Positions 34,415 through 43,574 of a stretch of DNA of 64,000 bases are shown here, one piece after another; within the stretch, counting starts at the first letter, position 1; each line of letters begins with the position of its first letter. A program made the translations under genes and the position numbers. Below the pieces are notes generated by a model. That model did not search any database and was not told the DNA's origin. It saw only the letters and a list, made by a program, of their open reading frames with translations. Source of the DNA: Gammaproteobacteria bacterium (GTDB taxonomy: Bacteria; Pseudomonadota; Gammaproteobacteria; JAABTG01). Location of the stretch: positions 62,001 through 126,000 of the forward strand of contig JAXHLS010000006.1 in NCBI GenBank assembly GCA_034522055.1, given 5' to 3'.

Positions 34415-35020
34415 CTACCGGCCCGCGCTCGCGCGCTTCAGGTGTCCGGTGACGAAGGAGGCTTGGCCACTGGCCATGGGTCCATCGGGCACGTCCAGCC
34501 ACTTCACGAGTTTTGAGCCGTCGACCATGGCCATGATCAGTTCCTCGCGGTCGAGCAGGGTGCCCACCCAGTCAGCCAGGCGGTGCTTGCCGATGCCGTG
34601 GAAGGCTTCCGGCAGTTCGTGCCGACGCTCATAGACGCCGTTGCCGCCGGTCTTGGTGTAGGGCTTGCCCTCGGCGGCGGCCCGCGCGATTGCGGTCTTG
34701 AGGTCGGGCAGCAGATCGACGGCGGTCTGCCGGGCGCGGACCAGGGCCTCGCTGCGATCGACCAGCAAGCCACGGCTGCCGCGCAGGAAGGTGCTCATCC
34801 GCAGATTGGCGCGGCCGTTGGCCTTGACCATGCCGCCCATCACCACGCGGCCGCGCTCGAAGGGTTCGCCCAGCACCTTGCAAAGGGGGTCACCTCTCGG
34901 GCAAGTGCCAGCAGCAGGAAGGACTTGCCGACGCGCTGCATGAGCCTGCTGTGGTTCCAGCGCAATCCGCTGCCACTGGACTGGATCGAGCAGCGGCGGG
35001 TGACCGACGGGTTCGATGCG
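34415..35020 (-). pseudogene. frameshifted gene of unknown function, probably from an integrative element
   Basis: The longest intact part (34415-34880) reads FERGRVVMGGMVKANGRANL, LLVDRSEALVRARQTAVDLL, GGNGVYERRHELPEAFHGIG and LVKWLDVPDGPMASG. Upstream the coherent protein changes frame twice: at a C-run near 34893 (between LLLALAREVTP and LCKVLGEP) and near 34945 (between QWQRIALEPQQ and RLMQRVGKS). It therefore encodes no single product. No family was recognised with confidence; position in the island suggests mobile-element origin. Confidence 0.5.
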
Positions 35021-35358
35021 TAGTGGTTTGACCGCGAATCGGTGGGCATGGCTGACCACGAAAAGGCCGCGCCAAGTCCTTGTAAATGCGGGCTTCGACG
35101 CCGCGACTACCCGCAGGGCAAACAGAGGAAAGAGACTGGACTGGCCGGGAAACGGGGCATTTCGTCCCATCCAAGCGCGGTGCCACCCGCAGGGCAAACG
35201 GCCAGAACGCCGCGCCACGCGGGGATTTCAGGCAAGAAAAAGGGCCCGGAGATTATCCGAACCCTTCAATTATGGTGGCCGAAAGGGAAGATGAAGTCTC
35301 GTTCGGAAGGATGCGGATTCCTGCGGTAACGTGAGGGTTCCTGCGAATCCGTGCGGCC

Positions 35359-36336
35359 TCATGCCTCGGTCTTCATCGGTTCCCGGAACAGATGGCCGGG
35401 CACCCACCAGAGATAGAGCACCATGCCGAATAATTCCACCAACGACTGGAAGACGATCACGACCACGGTGGTCTCCCAGCCGGCCGGCAGCGCCAGCGCG
35501 AATGGCAGCACGACGAATGAGTTGCGGGTGCCTAGGCTGAAGGCAAGGGTCCGACCGGCGTCCATCGGCAATCGCAGCCAGCGAGCGAGCCCACGCGCCA
35601 TCAGTGCAGCAATCAGCAGAAAGCCGACGAACACCGGAAGCACGGCCAGCAGGACCAGCCCGGCATCGAGCACCGTGCCGACTTGTGCGCTGGCGACCAG
35701 GAACACCACCGCCGCCAGCAGCGGTACCGGCCACCAGCCGAAGCGATCGCGCCAGACGGCCCGTTCAGGCCGGGCCTCGACCCAGCGCTCGGAGAGCGCG
35801 GCAGCCACCAGCGGCAGCCCGATCAACAAGAGCGCGGCGGGCAGCATTTCCTCGGTCTTCAGCGTCGTGCTGAGATCGGCTGCCGGCAGCATCAGCCAGA
35901 GGTAGACCGGCAACAGCGCCAGTTGCAGCAGCAGGTTGAGCGGCGTGACCGCGATCGCCCGCGCGGTGTTGCCCCGGCCGAGTTGAGTGAACGTGATGAA
36001 CCAGTCGGTGCAGGGGACCAGCAATACCAACAGGACGCCGAAGTGCAGCGCCGGATCGTCCGGTAGCCATTGCAGGAGCAGCCACACCAGCAGCGGGATG
36101 AGCACGAAGTTGCCGAGCAGAATGGCCAGCACGAAGCGCCGATCGCCGAAGGCATCGCGCACGTGCAGCAAAGGCACCTGCACGAATGTGGCGTAAAGCA
36201 GCAATGCCAGCACTGGCCACAACAAGGCCTCAAAGCGCGGGCCGATCCCGGGTACCGCGCTGCCCAGCAACAGTCCGCAGACAATGGCAGCGAGGTAGAT
36301 CCAGACCTGACGGCGTTCGAGGGTCAGGCGGTCCAT
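35359..36336 (-). CDS. arsenic-resistance/bile acid:sodium symporter superfamily transporter (ACR3-like)
   Basis: 325 residues, about ten hydrophobic segments. The motif LVPCTDWFITFTQLGRGNTA with its conserved Pro-Cys-Thr, and TRNSFVVLPFALALP, are characteristic of the BART superfamily including ACR3 arsenite exporters. No arsR or arsC lies beside it, so substrate assignment as arsenite is likely but unproven. It sits beside the mer operon in the same island segment. Confidence 0.8.
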   Translation of the reverse strand: MDRLTLERRQVWIYLAAIVCGLLLGSAVPGIGPRFEALLWPVLALLLYATFVQVPLLHVRDAFGDRRFVLAILLGNFVLIPLLVWLLLQWLPDDPALHFGVLLVLLVPCTDWFITFTQLGRGNTARAIAVTPLNLLLQLALLPVYLWLMLPAADLSTTLKTEEMLPAALLLIGLPLVAAALSERWVEARPERAVWRDRFGWWPVPLLAAVVFLVASAQVGTVLDAGLVLLAVLPVFVGFLLIAALMARGLARWLRLPMDAGRTLAFSLGTRNSFVVLPFALALPAGWETTVVVIVFQSLVELFGMVLYLWWVPGHLFREPMKTEA

Positions 36337-36454
36337 CGGCTAGCGTCACGGATGATGGTCGGCGACGCCCCGGCGGACGCGCGGTGTGTGGCGTTCAACT
36401 GACACCCTCCGCAGGAAAATAAGGTGGCCAACCGCCAGGGCAACCGGCGCGCCA

Positions 36455-36961
36455 CTATTTGCTCAACATGGCCTTGAGATCCTTGAGCATCAGAAACAGG
36501 TGATACGGATCGGTCGGGCTGGGCTCGAATTCCCACGATTCGTACCAGTGCCGCGCCACATCGTCCTTGGCATGCACCAGCAGGCAGCGAATACCGGCGA
36601 TGTCGGCAGCCTGCGCCGTGCGCAGCAGTGCGTCCTTGAGCAAGGCCTGGCCCAGCCCCTTGCGCTGATGCTCCTTGTCCACCGCGAGCCGGGCCAGGAT
36701 CATGACCGGCACCGGGTGACGCGCCAGCCCCTTCATCACTCTTGAGGGCACGACTTCGGGATCGACACTGCCGACGGCCAGGCTGTAGAAGCCGACCACC
36801 ACCTCACCTTGGCAGCAGACGTAGGTCTGCGCGCTGTTGGCCTTCTGGTTGACGAGCGCGTAGCGCTGCAGAAACTGGTTTAGGGCTGCCTGGCCGCAGT
36901 CGAAAGCATCGACCTGATCCGTTGCGGCCAGCTTGCGAACGGGTGCGTAACCACTGCTCAA
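36455..36961 (-). CDS. GNAT acetyltransferase toxin (TacT-like)
   Basis: 168 residues. FDCGQAALNQFLQRYALVNQ at the N-terminus and the acetyl-CoA site ILARLAVDKEHQRKGLGQAL match the TacT class that acetylates aminoacyl-tRNA and blocks translation; HWYESWEFEPSPTDPYHLFL closes the fold. It overlaps the DUF1778 antitoxin by 4 bases, in the expected order. Confidence 0.9.
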   Translation of the reverse strand: MSSGYAPVRKLAATDQVDAFDCGQAALNQFLQRYALVNQKANSAQTYVCCQGEVVVGFYSLAVGSVDPEVVPSRVMKGLARHPVPVMILARLAVDKEHQRKGLGQALLKDALLRTAQAADIAGIRCLLVHAKDDVARHWYESWEFEPSPTDPYHLFLMLKDLKAMLSK

Positions 36962-37236
36962 TCAAGCACTCCGGGTTCACGCAGCAACTTCTTCATGCGA
37001 GGCTTGGCTGTGACCGGCCGATCCAGCGCTTCCTGAAACGCCTGCCACTGCGTCTCGTCCAGCACGAACTGGCGACGATCCGCTAGCGTTTGCGCTGCCG
37101 CCGTCACGCCTGCGTCGAGCAGGAACTCGCTGACGTTCTTGTGGCAGGCGCGTGCGGCTTCTTGCAGCAGCTGCTTGACCGGCGTGCTTGCACGAACGTC
37201 AATGCGTTCAGTCTTGGAAAGATTCAGGGTGCTCAT
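36958..37236 (-). CDS. DUF1778 antitoxin (TacA-like)
   Basis: 92 residues. Ribbon-helix-helix core KTERIDVRASTPVKQLLQEA and NVSEFLLDAGVTAAAQTLAD, then the toxin-wrapping tail DETQWQAFQEALDRP. The start at 37236 follows GGAGGGGCACC. The pair probably autoregulates. Confidence 0.9.
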   Translation of the reverse strand: MSTLNLSKTERIDVRASTPVKQLLQEAARACHKNVSEFLLDAGVTAAAQTLADRRQFVLDETQWQAFQEALDRPVTAKPRMKKLLREPGVLD

Positions 37237-37670
37237 GGTGCCCCTCCGGATTTTGGATGCTCTCATTGTATTGTCCGGACGATGTCCTGACAAGTGATTT
37301 CTCGTCTGCCCTCAGCCATGCACCTGCATCCATCCGTGTTGCAATGTGTCGGTACTGGTCGATAACTGCCGACAAAACGCAACGACGGTGTTTCCCTCGC
37401 CACCCCATGCTGCAATCCAACCACTTGATTGGTCTGCGCGTAACATGTGGATTTACAAGGCGCACGATTCAGCCGTTTGCGGACTTCGGGCCATTCGTGG
37501 CGAGCGACGTTGGAGCGAGGAATCGCCAGGAGAGAGCGGAATGTGGGCCGGAATGGCCAATTCGGGCGGCTACCGAAGTCCGCAGGCTTCCGCAGGAACC
37601 CCCAACAACCGCGGGAACTGGCGCAAACAGACAAGAAAAAACCCCAACCGAGAACGGTTGGGGTTTCAAT
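37237..37670. other. intergenic region, probable island-end remnant
   Basis: About 430 bases with no gene. 37350-37390 (GTCGGTACTGGTCGATAACT...) resembles the AbiEi upstream region at 42536-42575, suggesting a lost abiE-type locus. A strong hairpin ends the interval. Confidence 0.4.
37639..37666. terminator. bidirectional hairpin terminator
   Basis: Stem AAACCCCAACCG / CGGTTGGGGTTT with AGAA loop, flanked by A-run and T-run. It sits just downstream (in ssrA sense) of att-like copy B, as a former ssrA terminator would. Confidence 0.75.
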
Positions 37671-37757
37671 ATTGATGGAGGCGGCGACAATCACATTACC
37701 TTGTAAAGCAATGGCTTAAAATGCGAAAGTTTCGAAATGCCCCCGAAAATACCCCCA
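37671..37757. repeat. ssrA-type att-like repeat, copy B
   Basis: ATTGATGGAGGCGGCGACAA, then CTTAAAATGCGAAAG and the paired CCCCC boxes ATGCCCCCGAAAATACCCCC. Same layout as copies A, C and D. Confidence 0.75.
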
Positions 37758-37846
37758 CGCTACCCGTGTTAGGAATTGTGAACTTGAGATAGCCAATCTG
37801 GCTTGCCGTCGTTCCCAAGAGTGGTCCTTTGCGCGGCCCCATGCGT

Positions 37847-38179
37847 TCATGCCGCCCGGTTGCCCAACTCGCTGAGTTTCTCCAGCGTATCGGGAAACTT
37901 CCTCACCATCAGTATCAATGCCGCGGCCTGGGCATTGGGCCGCGCTCGACCTTGCTCCCAGTTCTCCAGGGTACGTGTCGATACGCGCAGGCGGCGGGCA
38001 AACACGGCACGGGAGACGTGCATACGTTCGCGCGTGTCGCGGATGAGATCCGCGTCCACGTCGAGCGGGGGTAGGTCCTCGACCTCATGCGAACGCAGGG
38101 TGATCTTTCCCTCGCGCTGCTGCTGCATGGCATCGACGCCTTCCATCAGTTCATCGAACAACTTGCGCTTTTGTTTCAT
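37847..38179 (-). CDS. higA: HigA-like XRE antitoxin
   Basis: 110 residues. The C-terminal helix-turn-helix reads LIRDTRERMHVSRAVFARRL and RVSTRTLENWEQGRARP, with an N-terminal toxin-binding part. It overlaps the toxin gene by 4 bases (toxin first, the HigBA order). Confidence 0.87.
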   Translation of the reverse strand: MKQKRKLFDELMEGVDAMQQQREGKITLRSHEVEDLPPLDVDADLIRDTRERMHVSRAVFARRLRVSTRTLENWEQGRARPNAQAAALILMVRKFPDTLEKLSELGNRAA

Positions 38180-38496
38180 GACTTTCGTCTCCCAGCCTCC
38201 AACTCGGCCTGGATGGTTTTCTTCAATACTTTCTTCTCTTCGGTCGTCAGGTCGGCGGGTTCATCCTTGTCATAAAGAGTGAAGAACCAGATCTGGCGAT
38301 CGGCCGTCAGATAGTAGTAGATGACCCTCAATCCACCTCGCTTGCCTTTGCCGCGACGGGCGTCTTCCCAACGAACCTTGCGAAACCCGCCGGTGCCGGG
38401 CATCACGTCACCCAGTTCCGGATTCTCCATCAACGCGCGCTGCAATTCGCGGTAGCTCTCGTCGGTTAGATAGTCTCCGAGGAGGCGCGTGAACAA
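38176..38496 (-). CDS. higB: HigB/RelE-type toxin
   Basis: 106 residues. FTRLLGDYLTDESYRELQRA, GTGGFRKVRWEDARRGKGKR and GGLRVIYYYLTADRQIWFFT fit the HigB-1/RelE mRNA interferase type. The TTG at 38496 is the only standard codon near the expected start; homologues begin a few residues earlier (VFLETPLFTRLL is in frame just upstream), so a non-standard CTG start is possible. Confidence 0.82.
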   Translation of the reverse strand: MFTRLLGDYLTDESYRELQRALMENPELGDVMPGTGGFRKVRWEDARRGKGKRGGLRVIYYYLTADRQIWFFTLYDKDEPADLTTEEKKVLKKTIQAELEAGRRKS

Positions 38497-38532
38497 AGGG
38501 GTTTCCAGGAAAACCAGTTTCTTTGGCGAAGT

Positions 38533-38553
38533 ATACGCAAGTTGCGTATACGT
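38533..38553. promoter_or_regulatory. HigBA operator palindrome
   Basis: Perfect dyad GTATACGCAA / TTGCGTATAC around a central G, 37 bases before higB and directly at the stop codon of the primase-helicase gene. Likely autoregulatory site. Confidence 0.75.
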
Positions 38554-40914
38554 TCAAGCCGAGGGTTCCGCGATGCGGTAGCCCATCGCGCGGTAGCCGC
38601 GCTGGCGTTTCTCCCACATTCGGAGCAATGCGGGATGGCTGGCGTCGACGAAATCGATGATCCGAACGTCGGTCTTGTTGGCGTGTTCCCGATGCAAGCG
38701 GCCGGCGTACTGCTGCAATGTGCCTTTCCAGGATATCGGCATGGCCAGGACCAAAGTGTCGAGTGGGGGATGGTCAAAGCCTTCCCCGACGAGTCTCCCG
38801 GTTGCGAGTAGGACCCGCGGTGAGTCGGGCGCCAGTGCATCGAGTTCGGCGATCAGATTCGCACGCTGCTTTTTCGACATGCGTCCGTGCAGCACGAAGG
38901 GTTCCAGATTGTGTTCATCCATCGAGCGCTTGATGTTGTCGAGATGATCGGTGCGTTCGGTCAGCACCAGTACCTTGCGACCGTCTTCGACGGCACATCT
39001 CGCCTCATCGGCAATCGCGGCTGTGCGTTCTTGGTCCTCGGCCAACGTCCGGAATATGTCTTGAATCCCGGCGTCGTCTGGTATTGACGTCGGTTGGGAA
39101 AGGGTTCGCGGAACAACTTCGAGATCATGCGGCGCGCTGGCCGGCGATGCCGCCGTATGTCGGATCGGCCCACACTGCATGAAGATAATCGGCTGTTGAC
39201 CGTCCCTTCGGATCGGTGTTGCGGTGAGTCCAAGGATGTAGCGTGCTTTTACACGCTTGAGGATGGCGTCGAACGAGACTGCGCCGACATGATGACACTC
39301 GTCCACAATCACCTGACCGTAGTCCTCGACCAGCGGATCAATCTCGCTCTTGCGTGAAAGCGACTGCATCACGGCGATGTCGATCTTGCCCGTGGGTCTG
39401 CGCCTACCACCGCCGATGATGCCGACGACCCCTTTTCCAATGCCGAGGAACGCGTTCAAACGTTGCTGCCATTGCCTAAGCAATTCCGTTCGATGCACCA
39501 GGATCAGCGTGTTGACGCGACGACGGGCAATGATGGCGGCCCCTGTGACCGTCTTGCCGAACGCGGTCGGTGCGCAGAGTACGCCGATATCGTGAGGCAG
39601 CATCGCGGCAACGGCGCCTTCCTGATCTGGCCGCAAGGTTCCGGCGAACTCCACGTCGACAGGCATGCCGTCTATTCGTTCGTCATGTATGTCGCAGCGT
39701 ATGCCGTTGGTTCGCAGCAGTTCCATTGCGGCGTCCAGGCAGCCGCGCAGAAGACCGATGTGTTGGGGGAAGTTTTCAGCACAGCCGATGACTCGTGGCT
39801 TGTCCCAAACCGACATGCGCATGGCCTGCGCCCGGTAGAACTCCGGGTTCTGAAAGGCCGCAAGGCGAATGAGGCGGTTGGTCAGTGGTTGAGTCAGTTG
39901 TGCCTTCTCGAAATAAACGAGGTTCGCCAAGGTGATACTTAGTGCCTGAGGTAATGGTCCGAGTAGCGATCCATTGTTCGGGGCCGGACGTCTCCAAGGC
40001 GTTGCGAGGTCCTCGTCGTCGATGAACGTGACGTCGAGCGGGTGCATGGGTCCGGTGGCCCGCAAGATCGCCGCCTCGATATCCAGCGGTGGAATCGACT
40101 CGATAGATGCCAGGAAGGCCCATTGATCGGGATGCGCTATGAGGGCGTCATCGACGAAAACGCTGTGCCCGGCGTCGCGGGGCTTCTTCTGCAGGGGCAG
40201 GGCAATCAGATTGCCGACCCCCCCCTTGGGCATGGTGTCCTGGTTTGGAAAAAGCCGGTCGTAAGAGGTCAGGCTCAGTTGCCGGGTACGGCTGCAGGCG
40301 TGGCTGATGATGGCCGTACCCAAACGCCTGGCATCGCGCGCCGGCACCGCAGTCGTGAAGAAGATCCATGCATGCGCCCCGTTGCCCGAGCGCGATATCT
40401 CCAGTGCGACGGGCACATCCAACTCACGGCAGGATTCAACGAAGGCTTTGGCGTCCTCGCGCCATTCCGCCTTGTCGAAGTCGACCGCGAGAAAATAGCA
40501 GGTGTCGTCCGGAAGGAGAGGGTAGACCCCGATCGTCTTCTCGCCGGCAAGGTGGCTGTAGACGACCGCATCCGTTACGGGTATCAGCGAACGATTGCTG
40601 CAAGCTGCGCATTTGATCCGTGGCTTCTCGCAGATACCGGGGCGCCACTCGTTGGCGCACGCCGGGGCATAGCCTGACCTGCCGGTAGTCGCGCTGTTCC
40701 AGCGCACCGGATACACATCGGTTCGACCCCGGAACAGGCGCCGAAACAGCGCAACCTTTTCCGCTGTCGAGCGGGTTGATGGCTCGGGTGGTGGTGCGGA
40801 TGGGGTGTTTGGCGCCGGATTGTGCCGCCAATCTATCTGGTGAGATTCGAGCAGGGCGATCAGGCGCGCATTTTCGGCTCGTAACCTTGTCAGCTCATCG
40901 GATTCGTTAGACAT
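38554..40914 (-). CDS. AEP-primase/SF2-helicase protein (TOTE conflict-system type)
   Basis: 786 residues. N-terminal leucine-rich helix (ELTRLRAENARLIALLESHQ), a region starting VALFRRLFRGRTDVYPVRW with a Cys motif (IKCAACSN), and an archaeo-eukaryotic primase core: YFLAVDFDKAEW (metal-binding D.D) and LEISRSGNGAHAWIFF (sxH-type motif). From about residue 420 an SF2 helicase: LCAPTAFGKTVTGAAIIARR, VIVDECHHVGA, GLTATPIRRDG, then TGRLVGEGFDHPPLDTLVLA and QYAGRLHRE. No separate nuclease domain is visible. It begins 17 bases after the AbiEii stop, so it seems part of the abiE operon. Such proteins are annotated as TOTE conflict systems, presumed anti-phage or anti-mobile-element. Confidence 0.85.
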   Translation of the reverse strand: MSNESDELTRLRAENARLIALLESHQIDWRHNPAPNTPSAPPPEPSTRSTAEKVALFRRLFRGRTDVYPVRWNSATTGRSGYAPACANEWRPGICEKPRIKCAACSNRSLIPVTDAVVYSHLAGEKTIGVYPLLPDDTCYFLAVDFDKAEWREDAKAFVESCRELDVPVALEISRSGNGAHAWIFFTTAVPARDARRLGTAIISHACSRTRQLSLTSYDRLFPNQDTMPKGGVGNLIALPLQKKPRDAGHSVFVDDALIAHPDQWAFLASIESIPPLDIEAAILRATGPMHPLDVTFIDDEDLATPWRRPAPNNGSLLGPLPQALSITLANLVYFEKAQLTQPLTNRLIRLAAFQNPEFYRAQAMRMSVWDKPRVIGCAENFPQHIGLLRGCLDAAMELLRTNGIRCDIHDERIDGMPVDVEFAGTLRPDQEGAVAAMLPHDIGVLCAPTAFGKTVTGAAIIARRRVNTLILVHRTELLRQWQQRLNAFLGIGKGVVGIIGGGRRRPTGKIDIAVMQSLSRKSEIDPLVEDYGQVIVDECHHVGAVSFDAILKRVKARYILGLTATPIRRDGQQPIIFMQCGPIRHTAASPASAPHDLEVVPRTLSQPTSIPDDAGIQDIFRTLAEDQERTAAIADEARCAVEDGRKVLVLTERTDHLDNIKRSMDEHNLEPFVLHGRMSKKQRANLIAELDALAPDSPRVLLATGRLVGEGFDHPPLDTLVLAMPISWKGTLQQYAGRLHREHANKTDVRIIDFVDASHPALLRMWEKRQRGYRAMGYRIAEPSA

Positions 40915-40931
40915 CGAGCCAGTTCACTTTT

Positions 40932-41846
40932 TCAGCCCGCTGCTGGAGCCCAGGGGCCACCAGCCGGCCAGAGTTTCGGGAAGTAGATGTCAGCGTCCGC
41001 TGCAGCGATTGCAGGAAGGAGGAAATCCCGAAGCGCTGCCACAAGCACCTCGAGTTCAAGCGCTTCGAGTCGGTTCTTCCCAAGAAACGCCTGCCACTGC
41101 GTCTGCTTCTGCGGGTCTTGTGCGAATTCGTCGGTCAGGCCAAAGGGGACGCCTGGAGGCAACTCTGTCTTGCGGCGATCGAAGGTCGCCCGGATCGCGC
41201 GTCGCAGGGTGTCGCCGTCGAACTCTGTGTGGTGGGCCAGTATCCAGAGATCGAAAAAATCCTTCATGCGGCTGTTGGCGATACCGAGCGTGGCGATTGC
41301 CTCCAGCTTTTCCGCCACCACGGTATAGCGCGGATAGACACGCAACTTCGGCGCATCGAAATCCGGGAGCATCACGGGGTACTGGACCTCCACCGGCCCC
41401 GGCGTGACGGCATCGCCGAAACCGATGTCGATCTGGATCGGGCAACGCGCGCCGTCGATCAAGCCGAGCAAGATAATGCGTACGCCGGCGTAGTTGGCGT
41501 CCTTGCGAATCTCTGCCGCCTGGATTGTGTCCGGTCTGAACGTCACCCCGTCCTCGGTGTCCATCATGCAGACGTCCCTGAAGATAGTTTCGAGGTGAGG
41601 CAACTCGCCCGAGCCAAGACCCAGGAAATCCGCGTCACGGGTGGGGCGATGTGGAATGTCGAACCACAGGTCGAACAGCAGCGCCCCTTTCAGCAGGAAC
41701 TGATCGGCGTGGGGGGTGATGCTGAGCCGGTACAGCAGGCGTTCGAGGGCATAGCGGGTCAAGATGAGATTGAAGTCCTGCCGGGTCTCGCGAGCGCGGT
41801 TGAGCAGGCGGGCCCGCACGGAAGCCGCCAAGTTTCGTCCGTTCAT
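40932..41846 (-). CDS. abiEii: AbiEii/AbiGii-family nucleotidyltransferase toxin
   Basis: 304 residues from the ATG at 41846 (frame open to 41897). Nucleotidyltransferase core FLLKGALLFDLWFDIPHRPT with RDADFLGLG supplying the DxD metal site, then CPIQIDIGFGDAVTPGPVEV and YTVVAEKLEAIATLG. The type IV toxin of the AbiE abortive-infection system modifies tRNA/NTP targets. The antitoxin precedes it by 17-67 bases depending on start. Confidence 0.9.
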   Translation of the reverse strand: MNGRNLAASVRARLLNRARETRQDFNLILTRYALERLLYRLSITPHADQFLLKGALLFDLWFDIPHRPTRDADFLGLGSGELPHLETIFRDVCMMDTEDGVTFRPDTIQAAEIRKDANYAGVRIILLGLIDGARCPIQIDIGFGDAVTPGPVEVQYPVMLPDFDAPKLRVYPRYTVVAEKLEAIATLGIANSRMKDFFDLWILAHHTEFDGDTLRRAIRATFDRRKTELPPGVPFGLTDEFAQDPQKQTQWQAFLGKNRLEALELEVLVAALRDFLLPAIAAADADIYFPKLWPAGGPWAPAAG

Positions 41847-41913
41847 GGCGCACATCCGTGTGCGCCACCCTTCGGGCAGTTTCGCTGTGCAAAACATTCA
41901 TCCTGATGTTTTG

Positions 41914-42513
41914 TCATGACAGGCTTTCCATGTACGGGCGCATCACGTTGGCCACCCGGCAGAGCGCGGCGTAGTGCCAGAGCTCGTCCATGCTGACGCG
42001 TTTGGCACGCCATGCCTCCTGTAGCGCCTCGAGTGCGACATCGAGGCCGATTTTGTTACGGAACTTGAAGCAGTCAGCCACCGTGCGAGCGACACTGGTC
42101 ACGCGCACCGGCACGCCATCGATGACATGGTCCTCGACGCCAACGGTCAGTGCCTCGCCTGAGAGGCGCACCATGCGTAGTGGGGGATAGTCGATCTTTG
42201 GCGGACGTGCCTTGTTGGGGATGGCCAGCCAGACCTCGAACGGCGACTGCGTCGTGAGGTCGTGGAAGCGCAGCGCCGACAGCAGGCAGACGATGGCATA
42301 CGGGTGTTTGCGCGCCACCTCGGCCAAGGCGTTGTGTTCCGAGACCAGTCGATCCGGAAGTGCGTACAGGCCACGTCCGACGCGCTGGAGCCGTCCTTGT
42401 CGCACCAGCCGCGTGAGGGCAACAGTGGGCAGTCCGCGCTCAGTCAGATCGAGTGGTCGGATGAGGCCGCGCTCTGCGGCGAGATCCAGGATGGCTTTAT
42501 GAGAAATGCCCAT
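41914..42513 (-). CDS. abiEi: AbiEi-type antitoxin/repressor
   Basis: 199 residues from the ATG at 42513. N-terminal winged helix (LTERGLPTVALTRLVRQGRL, QRVGRGLYALP), then the C-terminal antitoxin domain (LLSALRFHDLTTQSPFEVWL, SVARTVADCFKFRNKIGLDV). AbiEi represses its own operon by binding inverted repeats; one is seen just upstream. Confidence 0.9.
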   Translation of the reverse strand: MGISHKAILDLAAERGLIRPLDLTERGLPTVALTRLVRQGRLQRVGRGLYALPDRLVSEHNALAEVARKHPYAIVCLLSALRFHDLTTQSPFEVWLAIPNKARPPKIDYPPLRMVRLSGEALTVGVEDHVIDGVPVRVTSVARTVADCFKFRNKIGLDVALEALQEAWRAKRVSMDELWHYAALCRVANVMRPYMESLS

Positions 42514-42966
42514 GTGGCCATGGTGTTGTGAAATGCCGGTAATAGTCAATAACTACCGACAAAAAACAACAGCATTCGTCGCTGCACTCTGGTCGGCAGG
42601 CGATCGCCGGCCGGCTTCCGGCGTCGGATGGGGGTATTTTGGATGCGGGCGCGAAAGTGTCCCTAAAAATACCCCCAGATTGAGTTGTTAGGGGAAGGTG
42701 GGATTCGAGAAGCGCAGGTAACAGGATTTCGCTCGCCCAGGACCCGAAAGCAACGAAAACGCTTTGAATCAGGCCGAATCTTCGGCCGATCGGGAATTGA
42801 ACTCAGAATTATCGTTATTAGTTGTAGATGGCTATAAAAACCCGCGCATATCTGGCGAAGGATTGATTGCCAGGCCAACCAGTCGCTGAGCCGGCTGGCG
42901 GGCGGCCGCGAGCAACCGGTGACAAGAGTGCCGGAATCGGGTAGATGAAGCGGGGCCGTTGAGACA
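42514..42966. other. intergenic region: abiE operator, CCCCC boxes, dispersed repeat
   Basis: 42537-42558 is an imperfect palindrome (CGGTAATAGT / AACTACCG) before abiEi, the likely operator. 42632-42677 holds inverted GGGGGTATTTT and AAAATACCCCC, resembling the boxes of the ssrA att-like repeats. 42822-42906 is the second copy of the ~85-bp repeat at 29175. Confidence 0.55.
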
Positions 42967-43096
42967 GGTGCGATACCGGGTCTAATTGACTTGGCGGTCG
43001 ATCCCGGTATCGCACCCCGGGCCGTGCAGAGCACGAGCCCAAACACTATTTCTCGTTTTCCCCTGACAATCAAGTCCTCATCGGCCTGGATCGCCG

Positions 43097-43558
43097 ATGG
43101 AGAACTCTGCACGCCTGTACAACTGCGCCCGTTGTCATCGTCAGGTGATGATCTGCAGTGGCTGTGACCGCGGCAACATCTATTGCCCTGAGGGGTGTGC
43201 GCAGGTGGCACGAAGCGCGTCTCTGCGGGCCGCCGGCTGGCGCTACCAGCAGAGCCGCCAGGGCCGGCACAAGCATGCCGAGCGGCAACGCCGCTACCGG
43301 GCGAGAAGGCAGAAAGTGACGCATCAGGGTTCCCCGGCCCCGCCCCCTCATGATCCACTACCCCCCGTTCCGGCGAGGCCGGCTGGCCGCCGCGGTGCGG
43401 ATGGCGCGCCGATGATGGCGCCCATTCGCTGCCACTTCTGCGGCCGTGAGTGCGGACCTTTCCTGCGTACCGGCCCGCTTCATCGCGCCACCGCCGCTGC
43501 TGCGCTTGGAACAGTCACCCGACAGGGGCCACCAGGCGCCCGGGCTCAGCCCCCTTGA
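43097..43558 (+). CDS. IS21-associated small zinc-ribbon-like protein
   Basis: Up to 153 residues. The first ~75 contain [25 protein letters not shown] and a basic stretch ([16 protein letters not shown]), a zinc-ribbon/DNA-binding look. The remaining Pro/Arg-rich part overlaps the istA leader and may not be coding. It lies between the IS left end and istA, so it is likely a passenger or regulatory gene of this IS21 subgroup. Confidence 0.55.
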   Translation: MENSARLYNCARCHRQVMICSGCDRGNIYCPEGCAQVARSASLRAAGWRYQQSRQGRHKHAERQRRYRARRQKVTHQGSPAPPPHDPLPPVPARPAGRRGADGAPMMAPIRCHFCGRECGPFLRTGPLHRATAAAALGTVTRQGPPGARAQPP

Positions 43559-43574
43559 GCCGGCCGGCCACGAG

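Noticed and set aside
35086-35334. Small plus-strand frames between the broken gene and the ACR3-like gene
   Set aside because: Three overlapping frames in different registers, none with a ribosome-binding site or domain.
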